A stretch of DNA of 64,000 nt, from positions 7,456,787 through 7,520,786 of the forward strand of contig NC_072470.1 of assembly GCF_027596085.1 (NCBI RefSeq), given 5' to 3'. How positions within the stretch are numbered: position 1 is the first letter of the stretch; the number at the start of each line of letters is the position of its first letter. Under the pieces are notes generated by a model. It was given only the letters and a program-made list of their open reading frames with translations. It made no database searches and was not told the origin of the DNA. Of the stretch, positions 30,401 through 45,400 are shown piece by piece. Made by a program: the position numbers and the translations under genes. The stretch is from Anoplopoma fimbria. Taxonomy: Eukaryota > Chordata > Actinopteri > Perciformes > Anoplopomatidae.

Positions 30401-33400
30401 GCCTTTTTCCGTTGTTGCACCTGAGAGTTTGATGCTGTTTGTGTCTGGCTCCAAGCTTTTATCATAATTTACAGAACTTTTTTATTTACGGCCTTAATTG
30501 AGAAGCATTTCAGATGGCAGAAGGAAATTGTCTATAACAACCCCCAAAATGCTCTGTCTTTGAACTGTTAATGTATGTCAAACGATTGATATCTTTATGT
30601 ATTTACTGAGTTTTGTTTTTAATCCGTGCAGGTGGCTTAAGTTTGAGGAGGATGTCGAGGATGGTGGTGAGCGGTGGAGTAAACCCTACGTAGCCACTCT
30701 ATCTCTGCACAGTCTTTTCGAGCTCCGCAGCTGCATCATGAACGGCACCGTGATGCTGGACATGAGGGCCAACTCACTGGAGGAGATCGCAGGTGAACAC
30801 TTGGGTCTGAACAATGTCCTGGGGTCTTATATATCTCATTGGATAAAACTAAAATCTGTTTGTGCCACATTTGAGCAAACCGAAAAGGATGTGGAGTTCC
30901 CCAAGGCTTCGTTCTCAGGCCTCTTCTTTTTCAACAATTAATAGCTTCGATTAGGGAAAACAACTTAATATATTAACATTATTATTGATACAACACACAT
31001 ATTTACTTAAAAGAAGACTGATTAAGCATTGCAAGTCTTTAACATTGTCGGACTCACTATGTTTTGTCTTTTTAAAAAAGCCTCCACACCCCCAGATTTG
31101 ATGAATTTTCAAACTTGTAGCCTTCAGCCGATGTCCCAAGTCACATCACTTGAGGCAATTCATCAGATTTTTTTCAGAGCCCCTCGTTCAGCCTAAGAAG
31201 GCTTCATACATCATATATATTGTATTTAGTCCTATAATGAGACTTTGATATGTAAAATTGGTGCCATTCCCCTTTAACAATAAAATTCACTGACTATGGT
31301 CGTTAAAACAAAGATGAAACAGAATGAATTGTTTTTGAAGACAAAGAGAAATGAGTGAAACTCAGTGCTCACCTTCAAATGATAACTTAGACCTAAATTG
31401 TAACATCCACAATTAGGCAATTATAAAATCAAGGTCTCCTCCAACTCTTTTTAAATGAAGTCATAAATCTCTTACTAACTGCAGTCATTTTAATTATCCT
31501 GCTTAATTAGGTTTATTCAATTTCTAAATCCTTTTATCTATGTGTTTGTACATTGCCTTGCGTTTCTTTGATATATTGTCTTAGCATTGCACTGTTGCCT
31601 GCAAACTTGCATGGCCATTTATGTTACTTTTAACAAATATGAATTCTTCAAGTTACCATTTCAAAGATTTGCAGCAGGGCAGAGGCCAGGTCAACAAGGT
31701 CGACATTATAATTTGTGAACAAAAGTCCACCGAGGAACACTGTGCTTTACTTTTTGAGGGCAGCAAAAGAGAGGGTTTATCTGATTGTGGAAAAAAACCC
31801 TACTGTGCTGCGTGAACTTAACCTGGTTTGGTGCGATTAAATCAGAGGCTGCGGGTTGTTTTTTTGTCCGAATAATCAGCTTAGCAAACCATGCAGGGAC
31901 ATCAGGAGTAGCCTTTGTGAACTTCACATGTGTTAAAAGAGTAATATGGAAACCTATATTTGTGTGTTACCCTGTGTGTATCTTTTACTTCTCAGACATG
32001 GTTCTGGACCAGCACGAGTTGTCGGGCCCTGTAGGTCAGGATGCCAGGAAGAGGATCCGCGAGGCCCTGCTCAAACAGCACCACCACCAAAACCACAAGA
32101 AACTGGCCAACCGCATACCTATCGTACGCTCCTTCGCTGATATTGGCAAGAAGCAGTCTGAGCCTCATTCCATGGACAAGAATGGTGAGTAAATGGGCCA
32201 ATCTTTGACTATAAAAGTTGTGAATATATAGAGTATGTTTTTATGTACAATGTTGTAATCCTTTGCATGCATTTTTCCAAACGTCTGTCCATCTGTGACT
32301 TACTGTTTTACTGCTGTTTGATATCTCATTTTTCTCCTTCTCGTTTGTGTTTCTCCGTGTCTGTGTTTGTGTTTGTTCTTGTCTGCTGGGTTTTGCATGC
32401 GCGTGTGCATGTGTGTCATTCACTCATCCAGTAAACGGCCTCTATTATCAAACCGTAAAACCTCCCAAGTGTTTGCCCGAGCTCCCCAAGAACACACCAC
32501 CCAGAGAGGCCCCTTCCCCTGTGGCATGGCCCTGGTGTGTGCGTTGCGCCTCATGTCTTTCTACCTCCACTTCACATTTGAGCTCCTCCAACAGCCGCGG
32601 CCACATGATCCCAGACACGCCCTTTGGCAACACCAACAACAAACGCCTTAGTGTTCTTCAGGCCGTTGCGCAAGGCTACTGTCCCATAGCACATGAGGAC
32701 ACAGAGCAGGAAATCTGCACAGGCAACCAGAGCACCTCAGCTGAGGCTCTAAACACTAAAAGCCTAGAGATAGTGGTAGTAATAGAATACAAAAGGAACT
32801 CATTAAAGTGGAGAGCATCATCACGAGAGGTTCGAAATGTAGTCAAGAAGAGAGAAATAGCATTCTACTTTCAGTCGCGATGCTCTTAAGCTGATCTATT
32901 TTTGAAACTCTGAAGTGAGGCAATCAAAAGAAAAGTAGATGGTTTTAAGGATGCAGAAGCTTTTCTGTACTTTTAACAACTTTGGATAAGTGATAGCAAT
33001 TCTAAAGAATTATTTATGTGTTCAAACAGGGAATGTGCAGAGTACTGGTTTCCATGATGATGCTCTCCACTTCTTTTCCTTGTCAACAATGTTTTCAATG
33101 ACTAGAAAACATAGAAGATCTCTGACTCATGTTCTCCACTCATAACAATGACTAACTACTAATAGCGGTAGCTAACTGATTTAAATTCATGGTGTAACAG
33201 CATAACACAAAATGTTATCTTAATTTTGTTGAATAAGAGTTAGATATACCACCCCTTTCTTTATGGTAAATATGAAGCTGATTAGCTTATCTTAGCATAG
33301 AATAACGACTGATAAGAGATGAAAACAGGCTTTGTCCACGGGTGATAAAATAAGGTCAACACTTTATGTCTAGTTTGTTTGATTTGTATAATAAGGTAAG

Positions 33401-36400
33401 TGCTAAAATAACTATTTGGCATTTGACAATGGGGGTTTTGTTCTGGAGTATCTATGCTAAGCTAACCAGCTACTGGCTCCAGCTTTACTTTGCGAGTGGT
33501 ATCGATTTTTCTCATCTAACTCTCGGCAAGGGAATACATGAATTTGCCAAATTAATCCTTGAAACTAATATCACATTTTGGGTTAGACGAGAAGATTGAT
33601 ATCATTTTTATGTCTGTAGGCTAAATATGAAGCTACAACCAGCTAATCTGGCTTTATCCAATGGTGATCTTTAGAGATGATGTTAGGAGGATTTGTTACC
33701 AGATGTTGTCACAAAGCCAGGCTAGCTGTTTCCAGTGAGCTAAACTAAACTAACCGGCTGCCGGCTTTACTGGCTTTATATTGAACCGACAGCTTTGAGA
33801 GCGGTATCAATCTTCTTATCTAACTATCTGCAAGAAATAGCAAGATTTTTTCTAACTTCAGTTCAGCAGCACATTTTGCGTAAGCCACATTTTTGGGGGT
33901 TTCTTTGTGCTGTGATTTGCTCAAAGGCTCCAATTGGTGCATTCACAACACAAACCGCTTGAGATTTGAATTTAAAAGTTGCAATCTTTGACTTTGTTTT
34001 GTCAGAACTAAAACAAAAAAAGCATTTTAATTGAGCAACTATTTGTTGATACACCTAATTGGAAGTTAAAGATTGTACCTAATTTAGTTTATTTCACTTA
34101 ATTTGGTGAAATAGAGCTTATGTTCTTGCTAAAATCACTATGTCCCCTGCACCACTGAGCATCCCTCAGATTAATATTAATCCAACTCACCAGGTACACT
34201 CTGAAACAATGTACAATATTATCTTTTGTCACGAGGGCTGAACCTTTTAACCAATAAAGGCACAGCCCCAAAAAACAAAAGGGTCCACTGTTGTATCATA
34301 TTTTTCAGAGAAAGTAATCGTACCCGCTAGTCACTCACTGGAGACCTTTGTCTTTGTGTGGGAAAGTAGTGTTGTGATAGGCCGAGCCTCCTTGAAAATA
34401 ATTGACATAATGTTGGTTTCCCCGCTCTGCCCCGACAGGCCAAACGGTCTCACCTCAGTCCCAGCCGGCTAACAATGAGGGCAAACAGGACGTCAGCCGA
34501 GAAAACAGCGCGGTCGACTTCAGCAAGGTGAGCAACCGGACCCACCACTGGTCCCGCTGTTTATCCACAGGCACTGATAGCTGGACACATAACCAGCGCT
34601 GTATGTTTAACCAAGGTTGAGTTACGTGTGAAATGGTCCCCTTGCCCTGGGAAACCGACTGGAATTTAACAGGAGCAGAGCTTGTTTTTCTTTTGCTGTT
34701 TGGACCATCAGAGTCAGATTTTTTGACATAGATGATTTACTGTAATATCCACTTTCAATTCGTCTAGAACATTTACACTAATCTTTTGTGCTGTTTTGGT
34801 TTCCTTCCGTCTCACAGATTGACCTCCACTTCATGAAGAAGATCCCTCCTGGCGCTGAGGCGTCTAACGTCCTGGTAGGGGAGCTGGAATTCCTAGACCG
34901 CCCCGTGGTGGCCTTCGTCCGCCTGTCTCCTGCTGTGCTGCTCAACGGCCTGGCTGAGGTTCCCATCACCACCAGGTCATACACCAACTGCTGGAAAAAA
35001 GCCCCCTGCTTTCCTCTGCCTCTCTGTCTCTCTGTCAACTGTTTCAAGTCTGGATAGATAAGCTGATAATCCCCTCAATGCTTCATTAGAAATGGATTTG
35101 ACTTTGACTCAAACCTGCTTTCCCTTTGTGTTACACAGGTTTCTTTTCATCCTGCTTGGCCCTCTGGGAAAAGGTCCACAGTATCATGAAATTGGCCGGT
35201 CTATTGCTACCCTGATGACTGATGAGGTGAGGCCTAAGAACATTATCAAGGGTCAAATTCTAGCTTTAGCAATGATGCTGGCAGGGGTGGAGGAGATATT
35301 CAGGTAATGTTCTTGAGTAAAAAAGCACTGCAACAATGTTAAAATATGGCATCATACAAATAAAGACTTGTGCTGTGAGACACGACTTACTTGAGACTTG
35401 AAGGCTGAAAGCTGAGGAGACTTATTAGTCTTCAATAAATATTCAATAATGCTCTACTAAAAGTAGCTGTAGTTCTTGGTGCTCCGCCAAACTGTCGAGA
35501 TTAATAAATAACGTAGCCAGGATTCGCTCACCGTCTCCATAACCTACTGCACTCTTTTGCTAGAGAGCAATTTTTTATCTGTAGTATTATATTATTTATT
35601 AGAATTAACCTATTTTTCTTGACAGCCGTTCTGTTTTAAAAAAGGACGTTGAAGGAAGTAATAATAAGTGACCAAAGTTACTTTTTATCCTTCTATAATT
35701 CTGTGTCGTTCTGACTTATCTGCTACTGGTATAGTCATCGAATAATGCTAATTTTTTTCACTACTAGAGCAGGTTCAAGATTATACACACGCTACGAACT
35801 AAAAGCTAAAGAAACAATCATTAGGCTGGTCAGAGATTTGTTCAGATCAAACCCAGGAGCAGTGACAGAAACTCATCATGGGGCTTTTTGTATAGTAACA
35901 CCTTTGTTTGAGTGTTTGACCCATACAGATGCTGTGATGCGTTACTTCCAACTGGAAGTTAAATGCCTTTTCGTTTTGTTTTTTGGCCATTTGGCTTTTG
36001 TAGTTTTCATACTAGCATTGCTTTTTACTTGGACTTGGGTCAAAAGACTTGAAAACAGCTCTTAGATGAGATGGAACTGATTACTTTATAAAATGTTGGG
36101 TAATCTGCTAAAACCTCAATCTTTTTAAGAAAATCCTAAAAACCTTATTTTGCAGAACAGGAACACTATTTTAACATCAAATGTTATAGAGATGAACATC
36201 TTGAAACAAGAAAGAATCATGCAAATTGTAGCACTAGAATTATGAAAACTGTATTTAACAAGAACTAAGAACAGGTTAAAATTGTTCTACTGCATGAGTA
36301 TTTTTTCACTTTTTATAAGAAAAGGGTATTATATAAAAAATATATATTTTCTATATTTGTTTTTATATTTATATATGTAGTGAAAGCTCCCATAAATCAA

Positions 36401-39400
36401 AAGTCCACCTAATGACTCTACTCTTCTGTAACTGACCCGACCTTTGACCTCTGTTAAAAGCTGGAGAAGCCTTTGGGGATCAGCAGACATGAAAACAGTG
36501 ACAGGTTTTCCCACAGTGCAGCTATGAGCTGATGTTACTGAACCTCATCAGAGCCAGATGTTGCCTTTTTGTTCCATTGGAAGCATTCCTCTGGGATGTA
36601 TGAAAATAGTGTATTGATGTCAGCCTAAATCGTCATATATGGGAATGAATTGTACCCATCACTCTTATTTGCTTTTCAGAATGATAGATAAGGCTAATAA
36701 ACATTGTTGTGTTAATGTTATGTACGGAGATAGAATAAACATATTGTGTTAAACTGGTATATGACCTTCCGTAATAATTCCTTTGAAATGTACTCTGTGG
36801 GTGATTGTAGTTGTATGGAAGCCCGGACAGTTCAATGAGCAAAAAAAGATTTGGTGATCAATTTTCTGATTTAAATAGTTTTCTCTCATGTGACAGGATA
36901 GTCGTTCTAAGGTTCCTTACATTTTTCATTCATCCGAGAAAGAGGTGAATGAACAATATAAGATAATAAAAGTGATTGTTGTTGTAATACTCTTTTTGGC
37001 CACAAGAGGCTGAAGTGTTTACATTTTTGTGTCAGCATGTTTTTTTTAATTAAAACTCACCTGGAAGAAAACCTTAATGCTTTTAGTCCCATTTAGAACA
37101 TGTAGTAGTGGTGCACTTCAGACACTTGTGGCCTAAATGAGTATTACAACAACAAACATTCTGAAAAAATGATCCTGTCAACTGCCAATTGTTTTGAGTC
37201 CCCTTTAGATCAGATTTATTGCATCACATTCAGATCATACTTGATCAGAAAATGCATCACCACAATTTTTCAGAGCTTCCGTAGTATAGAGCAAACGATA
37301 AAAGAAAATAACTCCCTTCATCGTCTCCACAGATTTTCCATGACGTCGCTTACAAGGCCAAAGACAGGAATGACCTGGTGGCGGGCATCGATGAGTTTCT
37401 GGACCAGGTGACAGTGTTACCCCCCGGAGAGTGGGACCCCTCCATCAGAATAGAGCCTCCCAAAAACGTGCCGTCTCAGGTAAACCATTTACGTAACGAA
37501 CCAAAAAAGTGACACTTTTTCTTTTTTTAATCCTCTCCATTGTTGCCACTCAAAAGCTCAACCATTTGACTGCATCACCGTTTTTTCACAACGTGCCCGT
37601 GAGTCCCCTCTGCATCACCCCGCTGAGAAATACTGAAGCATCTGCGCCCTCCTCTAATCCCGTCTGCGTTTTACTCTGTGCTTTGATGCTGCTCCCCAAG
37701 GCTCTGCTCTCAATCCTCTCCAAAACATTAGCTATTTTTCCCCCATTAGTTATTTTTGGTCTACTTTGAAAACACGCCATCTTTTTTTGGGGGGGGGGTT
37801 CCCTATCAGATGGTTGCTGCAGATGAATAAGAAAAGTATTTTCATCTTTGTCATTAGACTCATGTGGTGCATTTATGACATACCACAATTATGTGCTGAT
37901 GCAAGATTCATGAATAAGAGCACAATCATTCGGTATTTAAGTTTGGTTCATAGACTGTTTATAAGAAGTGGACCTAGTCATCGTGACGTCACCCATTGGT
38001 TTATGGACTGCCGACATGAAGCCGATTTTGCCATCGCCATCTTGGAATACGCCGTCGCCATCTTTGCTTTTTTACAAACGATTTATGGAAGTTACAATAT
38101 TTAGAATGCAGAGGAGTGACATAGAGAGGCCTTATACGTTTTTGGTAGTGGCAGCAACCTGTCAATCACAGTAAGCCCCAACCTAAAGCATACTCTAGTT
38201 TATGGTCTATTTGACTCTAAATGGACCATCATTTACTAAATGAACATCATGCTGTATTGAAGAAGACTTGAAACTGGGGATTGAGACCATAAACTCATGT
38301 TTACAATGTTTTCTGAGGTAATACATCAAGTTAGAAGTAGGGTCATTTTCTCATAGACTTCTATACAATCCGACTTATTTCTGCTACCGGAGGAGTCGCC
38401 CCCTGCTGGTCAGTAGATAGAAGGCAACTTTACTCGTCAGAAACTGAGGTTGCTACCTGGTTCTGTTAAAAGTACGTTGGACTGACTGTAACATCTGGTG
38501 TGGACAAATGTCTGACTCAGAGGCTTATTGTTGTCACCATGATGATGGCCTATAACAGACAGTTTACTGACAGTAATCTTAACCACACAGGAAAAGCGGA
38601 AGATTCCCCCCGTTCCCAACGGAGTGACAGATCTCGGAGAGTCAGAGGAACACGGAGGGCACGGCGGCCCTGAGCTGCAGCGCACCGGGAGGTAAGTGTT
38701 CGATAGAACAAGAGTGATTTGTGTTGTACGGCTTTCGGCTGTCCGAGCTCGTCTTTGTCGCCGTCTCCCTGTCGCCTGTTGGCTGTCTCGCTGTCTCCAA
38801 ACTATAAATATAGCCTCTCTAAAGAGGCAGACTACCCTGCTGGTCCATTATCATTCCTCACACTTCAACTCCACAGATACCTGTTGTTTGACTTTTAATT
38901 CATGATGATTTAAGATGCTCCAGCACACACCATCCCACACATAAAGTCACATTTTTTTCCTCACTATAACAATGATGTCACTATTGCTAATAACAGGCCA
39001 TTTCTTGTATTAATAAAAAATATATATGTATTTACCTGTTTTGCCTCATTTTGTGTCGTTGAAACTAAAGATTCATGCTGCCACCAGATGTGAGGTCCAA
39101 CGCAGCATAAGCTTTTTATTTTTCTAAAACTCAAAATGTACCTGTAGTTATTTCTCTTAAGGACTCCTCGATGAAGGCACCTGTAAAAAAAAAAGTCTTG
39201 CCATCAAGAATTTTCATTTTAACACACGATCTGATTGATGATTTGACGAGGCAATTATTAAGATTTGCAGAAGGGATTAAAGATGGGAAAAAAATAAAGA
39301 ATCACGTTGTCATCACCCAGACATCACCCCATGACAAGCAGGGGATTGTGAATGCTGTGGCATGCTGCGGTACAGGCTCTTATCCCAGCCAAGGGTTGGC

Positions 39401-42400
39401 CGGAAGCCTAGTCTCAGTTATCAACCCCCCCCCCCCCCACCCCACCACACAACCACCACCACCTCACGGGACACAGCATTGGTGCCTCAGACCGAAATAA
39501 GCATAACGTCCCACCCGCTGTTGCCATAGCAACCGCCTCCAGTTGGTTCTGCACGGCCCCCCGGCTCTCTGCAGCAGAAAAACCTGCTCGCTCTGGCTGA
39601 AAGTCGGTCAAAGATAGAAGCATGAGTCGACAAATGTGCTCACACTTACATTGATATAAACACACAGCTTTCTTCAGTAAGTTAAATTACAAGATCGATG
39701 CCACTCTCATGTCGAACTGAGCTACAATGTTTGTGTTCACAGATGCCGTTTGTGGGCCGAAAAATTAGCACGTCTGCTTTGTTTTTGCACTCCTTCATAA
39801 AATCCCCGTTTCACCACAGGTTATTCGGCGGCTTCTTCATGGACATCAAGCGGAAGGCTCCTCACTACATTTCCGACTTCACAGACGCCATCAGCTTGCA
39901 GTGTCTGGCCTCGTTCCTCTTCCTCTACTGCGCCTGCATGTCGCCGGTCATCACCTTCGGAGGACTCCTGGGTGAGGCTACAGAGGGACGTGTGGTAAGA
40001 GGCGACATCTCCATTTTGAACTTCATCCCTCCGTCATTTTACCGTCATGGACGTCGTATTCATGAGGGTGGAGTTTTGAAATAGTTTAGAAACAACCAAG
40101 GTCAGAAGTTTTCTTAAATCTAAACATATAGCCCTAGCATCTGGGGATGATGTGACTCAGAACAAAAGCTCTTGTTCCACAGCATCAAACAGTTGACGCG
40201 TCCCGCTCAAAGGCACCTTGAAAGTAGTCGCTGAGTGAAGGGAACAGGCTCCCCCCCCCCCCTGAATTTCTGATGCTGCTCCACTAATCTCCATAAACCT
40301 GTTTTTCATTAACATATGATATAGAGTGTTTTTTTTTTTTTTTTATCCATGCTAGCGGTAAAGGCTTAAGGGATGACAATGTCCGTCAGTTGGTTGGTCG
40401 TTTAACCACTATGGTCCAGACTGAAATATCTCAGCAACTATTAGATGGGTTGCCATGATATTTTATACAGACAGGCTGGTTTTCCATATCAAGACAAACG
40501 GGGTGTACCACATAACATAATTGTGGGCTGGAGTTTTAGAAATCTGCAATAATACAAATTTAAAAAGGATTTGGAATGAGGTTTTCATATTTCTGGAACT
40601 AAACCCAGAAGTAAAAAACATCAGCATGATAGCGTGTTGCCATGCTTGCATTAGCAATTAGCTCAAAGCGCCACTGTGTTCATGCAAAGTGTGTAATGAG
40701 AGAAGTAACAATGTTAAGCAGCTGAATCAGAGTATTTTTTTCCTGTGTTCACAGAGTGCTATTGAGTCCCTGTTTGGGGCTTCCATGACTGGAATAGCCT
40801 ACTCTATTTTTGCCGGTCAGCCGCTCACCATCCTGGGCAGCACTGGACCAGTTCTGGTCTTTGAGAAAATCCTCTTCAAATTCTGCAAGTAGGTTGTCCT
40901 TTTTTTCTCATTTATTTTTCAGTACAAATTGTGTTTTTGTTATAATAGAATACTTAAGTGTTGTTGCTGGTTGTGTGTGCCTTCTGCTTGAGTTAGCATG
41001 CCACATCTTATTGCTCATCCCCTCACTCCTGTCTATGTGTCCCTCTCAGGGAGTATGGCCTCTCCTACCTCTCCCTGAGGGCCTGTATCGGCCTGTGGAC
41101 GGCCTTCTTGTGTCTACTGCTGGTGGCCACGGACGCCAGCTCGCTTGTCTGTTACATCACACGCTTCACCGAGGAAGCTTTTGCTGCGCTGATCTGCATC
41201 ATCTTCATCTATGAGGCCCTGGAGAAGCTGCTCCACCTGGGGGTGCACTACCCCATCAATAAAAACAACAACCTTCAGACACTCACACAGTACTCGTAAG
41301 TGCTCTTTTTTCTAAATTCACAAGTGCTGCTTTATTGTTTGTTTGTTTAATTATGGTTTTGGACTGTTGGATGAAAACAAGTACTACAAGTTATTTGCAG
41401 ATAAATTATGTCCTTTTATCACAATTTTCTGACATTTTATATAGGTTGACAAACTGAGAGGTAGAGTTAAAGGGGGAGGCATGAACAGATCGCTGAATGG
41501 GCACAGGCCCATGGACAAAAACAGAAGCAAAACAACCACGGAGACGCAAAACTTCTAAAAAGAGACACTTTTACGACAAGATGCAAAACAGCCACAAAGA
41601 GACGTAAAACGATTACAAAGACATACAAGACGAACAAAAAGAGACAACAAAGAGGTGCAAAAAAAGAGACTCCTAATTTTGCACACAGAAATTAGGAGCT
41701 AACAGATGTTAAATGACCTATGAACTTTTAACTGGTTATGAAACAATATATTTACTAATGCCTCTATATGACCTACAAGTAAACGAGCCCATCCGGGAGA
41801 AGATTTGCTATTTCTACATCGACTGGGTCGGATTCCAGTGAAAGAAGAGGAAATCATGCAGAAACTTCTTCAGCTCAGACTCCAGCGGCAGAGCTGGGAG
41901 TCGACACTGACAGCACACTGCTCGAGGCCCAGGCCGTAATGCTGGGCCCACTAGAGGGAAGGGAGGCACGGGAGAACCAGAACCAGGACTGAGTAGGGCA
42001 GGCTCTCAGACCCTGCTGCAGTGAAACGAGAGGTTTTTTAAAGGGACTGTGGTGCTTGGAAATACTACCTCTTTTGTCAATATGGACTGACCAAATTACC
42101 ACAAAAGGAAAGTCTCTTTTGACATCCACTGTAACCCCTGAAGCATTCTATCCTGATGTTGTCATCGTTGTTGCATACACAGTCTACCCACCTTCGCACA
42201 TTTGCACACACATGCTCAAGTGCTGCATCATCAAATGACAGATGTTGCCGAGTTATAGTAGACACAGTGTTTTTCCCGTAATGGGTTTTGCTTTATGGTG
42301 AATAATCCCATGTTGAGTGTGTGTGTGTGTCAGGAGCATCATGCATTATCCCACCACGTAAGCCTACCAGTGGCTATGTCAGGCCAAGAGCTCCTTCTGT

Positions 42401-45400
42401 GGTTTTCTATTCTGGTGTAGTGGACAGCAGGGTATGCTGACATTTAGTTTTGTGAAATGCCAGCAGAATCGATTATTTAATGTTGATGACTGAACAGGTC
42501 TGAAGTGGTGTGTAATGCAGGTTGGAACATTAAGGACTGCAATTAATCTGCCCATTATTTTTCATCAATCATTAAATCAATTGTTTAATCTATAAAATGT
42601 CAGAAAATTGGAAAAGCTAAATCAAAAAAACCCATGCAGACATATTAAACTTTATTTTATTTTTTTGCCACCAACAGTCCAAATCCAAAAGTTTTGAGTT
42701 TAATATCCTAGAACAATAAAAAGTCCAATAGTGTGAAACCTCGATAGATGTCCCTTAGTCTCATAATTAATGAGAATCTTAAATATTTATGAACTGAAAG
42801 TGAAATTGCTTGTTTGTTATTTTGACTTTCTTTTGTTTGTTAGTCTTTGACACTCTTTTAAATGTGTCTTTATGAATGAATGTATTTCTATTTAGCTATA
42901 AGTATATTCACCTTGTTCTCTTCTAAGTATTTAAGAAAACTAACTAAAGAATATCCTCCTTAGGTGTGCATGTGTAGAGCCCATGAACCCCAGCAATGAG
43001 ACCTTGCGATACTGGGATGAGAAGAACATCACGGCCTCCCAGGTCAACTGGACCATGCTGGAGGTCAAGGTAAGGCACCCTTGACATTTGGAGAGAATCA
43101 AACAGCTGTGCATAAATTGTATTAAAATAAGGGTCATCTAAGGCCTTGAGATCCTTTGATCTCGGGTTCAAGTTGACTTTTAACGATGGTTAAATGATCC
43201 AAAGCAGATCTAAATGCCGATGCTAAACCGAGCTTTCAATTAACACTCGATCAAAAGTAGTTGGGGATATTTCTTTCTGTCTCTGGCACGGTTTCGTGTC
43301 TCCCACACTTTGCTTCATCAGGAAGCGTCATAAGTCTAGGCGGGGATTAAGAACGTGTGGGCAGGATTTCACAGGATTTAGCCATGCAGAACGAGAACGG
43401 AGATGAAGTGTGAAGAGCGGATTCTCTCGCCGTCAGACACAAATAAGTCGTGCCAGTGGTGGCACGCTGCCACACACGCTTGTATGGCAGCAAACAGCTA
43501 CATAGGCACGGGAGGCCACTGGGAGTGGAATGCAAATGTATGAATCATGTACAATATAATTATTTATAGCATAAAGTGCTGAATAAATCAAAGATAAATG
43601 ATTCAGATTATTCTCACCACTGACACCGACATCCATCATCGCCATTATTTCCACTGACATTCTAATCATTATTAATTTCACCGACCTGATTAATATCACC
43701 ACCATCTTCATCATCGTCATCACCGTGTCCTCTGGTGCCAGTAGGAGTGCGAGATGTTTCACGGAGAGTTCGAAGGCAGCGCCTGCGGCCCCCACGGCCC
43801 CTACGTCCCCGACGTCCTCTTCTGGTGCGTGGTGCTCTTCTTCTCCACCGTCTTCATGTCCGCCTTCCTCAAGGAGTTCAAGACAAGCCGCTACTTCCCC
43901 ACCAAGGTACGTACTGCGCCGTGACTTTCCCCAAATAACACACACACACAACTAAAAAGACTACAAAGAGACACAAAACAACCACAAAGAGACACAAAAT
44001 AACTAGAAAGAGATGCAAAACAAACAAAGGGACACACAAATGAACTACAAAAAAAGAAAAACAAACAAAAAGAGACTCAAATTGGCTACAAAGAGATAAA
44101 ATTCAAACAGAGATGCAAATTATCTTCAAAGAGATGGAAAAAAACAAGAGACGCAAATTGACTATGAAGAGATGCATAGCAAACAAAAAGAGATGGAAAA
44201 TGACAACAACGAGAAGCAAAACAAAGAAAAGAGACGCAAATTGACAACAAAAGGATGAAAAACAAACAAAAAGAGACGCAAATTGACTACAAAGAGACAC
44301 AAAATGACCACAAAGAGACACAAAAGGTCTAGATAGAGACACAAAACCACGACAAAGACACAAAAGGAGAACGAAGAGATGCAAAATGTCTACAAAGATG
44401 TGAAAAAATGACCAAAATATCTGTGTCCATGGACCCATTGTCTCATAAGTTCCTTCTTGGAACAATAACTCTGAACACACAGACACTATACTCATATTTT
44501 TAGATTCAGTGTGATGATGTGTTACACTTACAGAGGATTTCAATATCTTACCATTATCTATTTAAATCTCTGTATGACTTGTGAAGTACACACTCTTTTT
44601 ATAATTTTGTTATGAGACTGCAGTTTGTTCACATGGCTCTGCTTCTGTCTGGTGTCGTTTTATTTAATGCTGCCATCTATTGGTTGTTTCATGTTACAGC
44701 AAAAAATCCTGCAGCCTGTGTGGCCGCTCTACGTGTGCAATTTCTATGATTTATCATTGGGATGACACGCATGAGCGAATGTGTGGCGTGATGCTGGCAC
44801 ACTAATCCGTGGTTTACCAGCGCCACCTTGTGGTGAGGAACGCTACCCTGTAGTCTGGCTGTGGTTGCAATCTTTAGATGTCAAAAGTCAGACAAAAGAT
44901 CTGTAACATTTTTTTGATAAGTCCTAGTAAATTTAGTTTAACTGAGGAATATTTCAATTTCACAGAGGTCTTTGTCAGGCATTTACAAATAAACATCTTT
45001 AAGCAGAACAAGCACTCTTCTTATTTCACTACATTGTGCCTCCTCATCCCTTGTCATGTCTTTTGTTAATTGCCTGTAGCATCGTATGGTGGGACTAAGA
45101 CACGAGAAGTGGGGGAGGAAAGGAATTTAGGATGCACAAAATGAGAAATCAGAAGAACTGCAAGAGAGAAATGACTCACTCATCACTCTGGATTGCAGGA
45201 TTGAGAGTCAGTTTACTCTGCACTGCACCAGTCAGAGCAGAGCTGGACAACACTGTTTGATACTCCTATACTCGAAATGTGCTTTTATGTAAAGAGCTAA
45301 ATATTACACAGATAATCTAAAAAGAATACAATGATCATATGATCAACTACATAGAAAAATACAATATATTACACTCTTTTAAATGAGCAAAGCCAGCACA

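Noticed and set aside
34528..34817. Search for the mammalian 30-residue insert A of NBCn2 between exons 8 and 9
   Set aside because: No splice-bounded frame resembling it was seen in this intron.
35745..36065. 106-residue plus-strand frame in intron 10
   Set aside because: No family resemblance, no flanking splice sites and AT-rich composition.
43347..43535. Possible extra slc4a10 exon upstream of exon 17
   Set aside because: Exons 16 and 17 join in phase without it and no paired splice sites were found.
43433..43951. 172-residue minus-strand frame
   Set aside because: Antisense of slc4a10 exon 17 plus a GAT/CAT-rich flank.
44103..44543. 146-residue minus-strand frame with repeating FVSLC/FASLF units
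   Set aside because: It is the translation of a degenerate minisatellite in slc4a10 intron 17.
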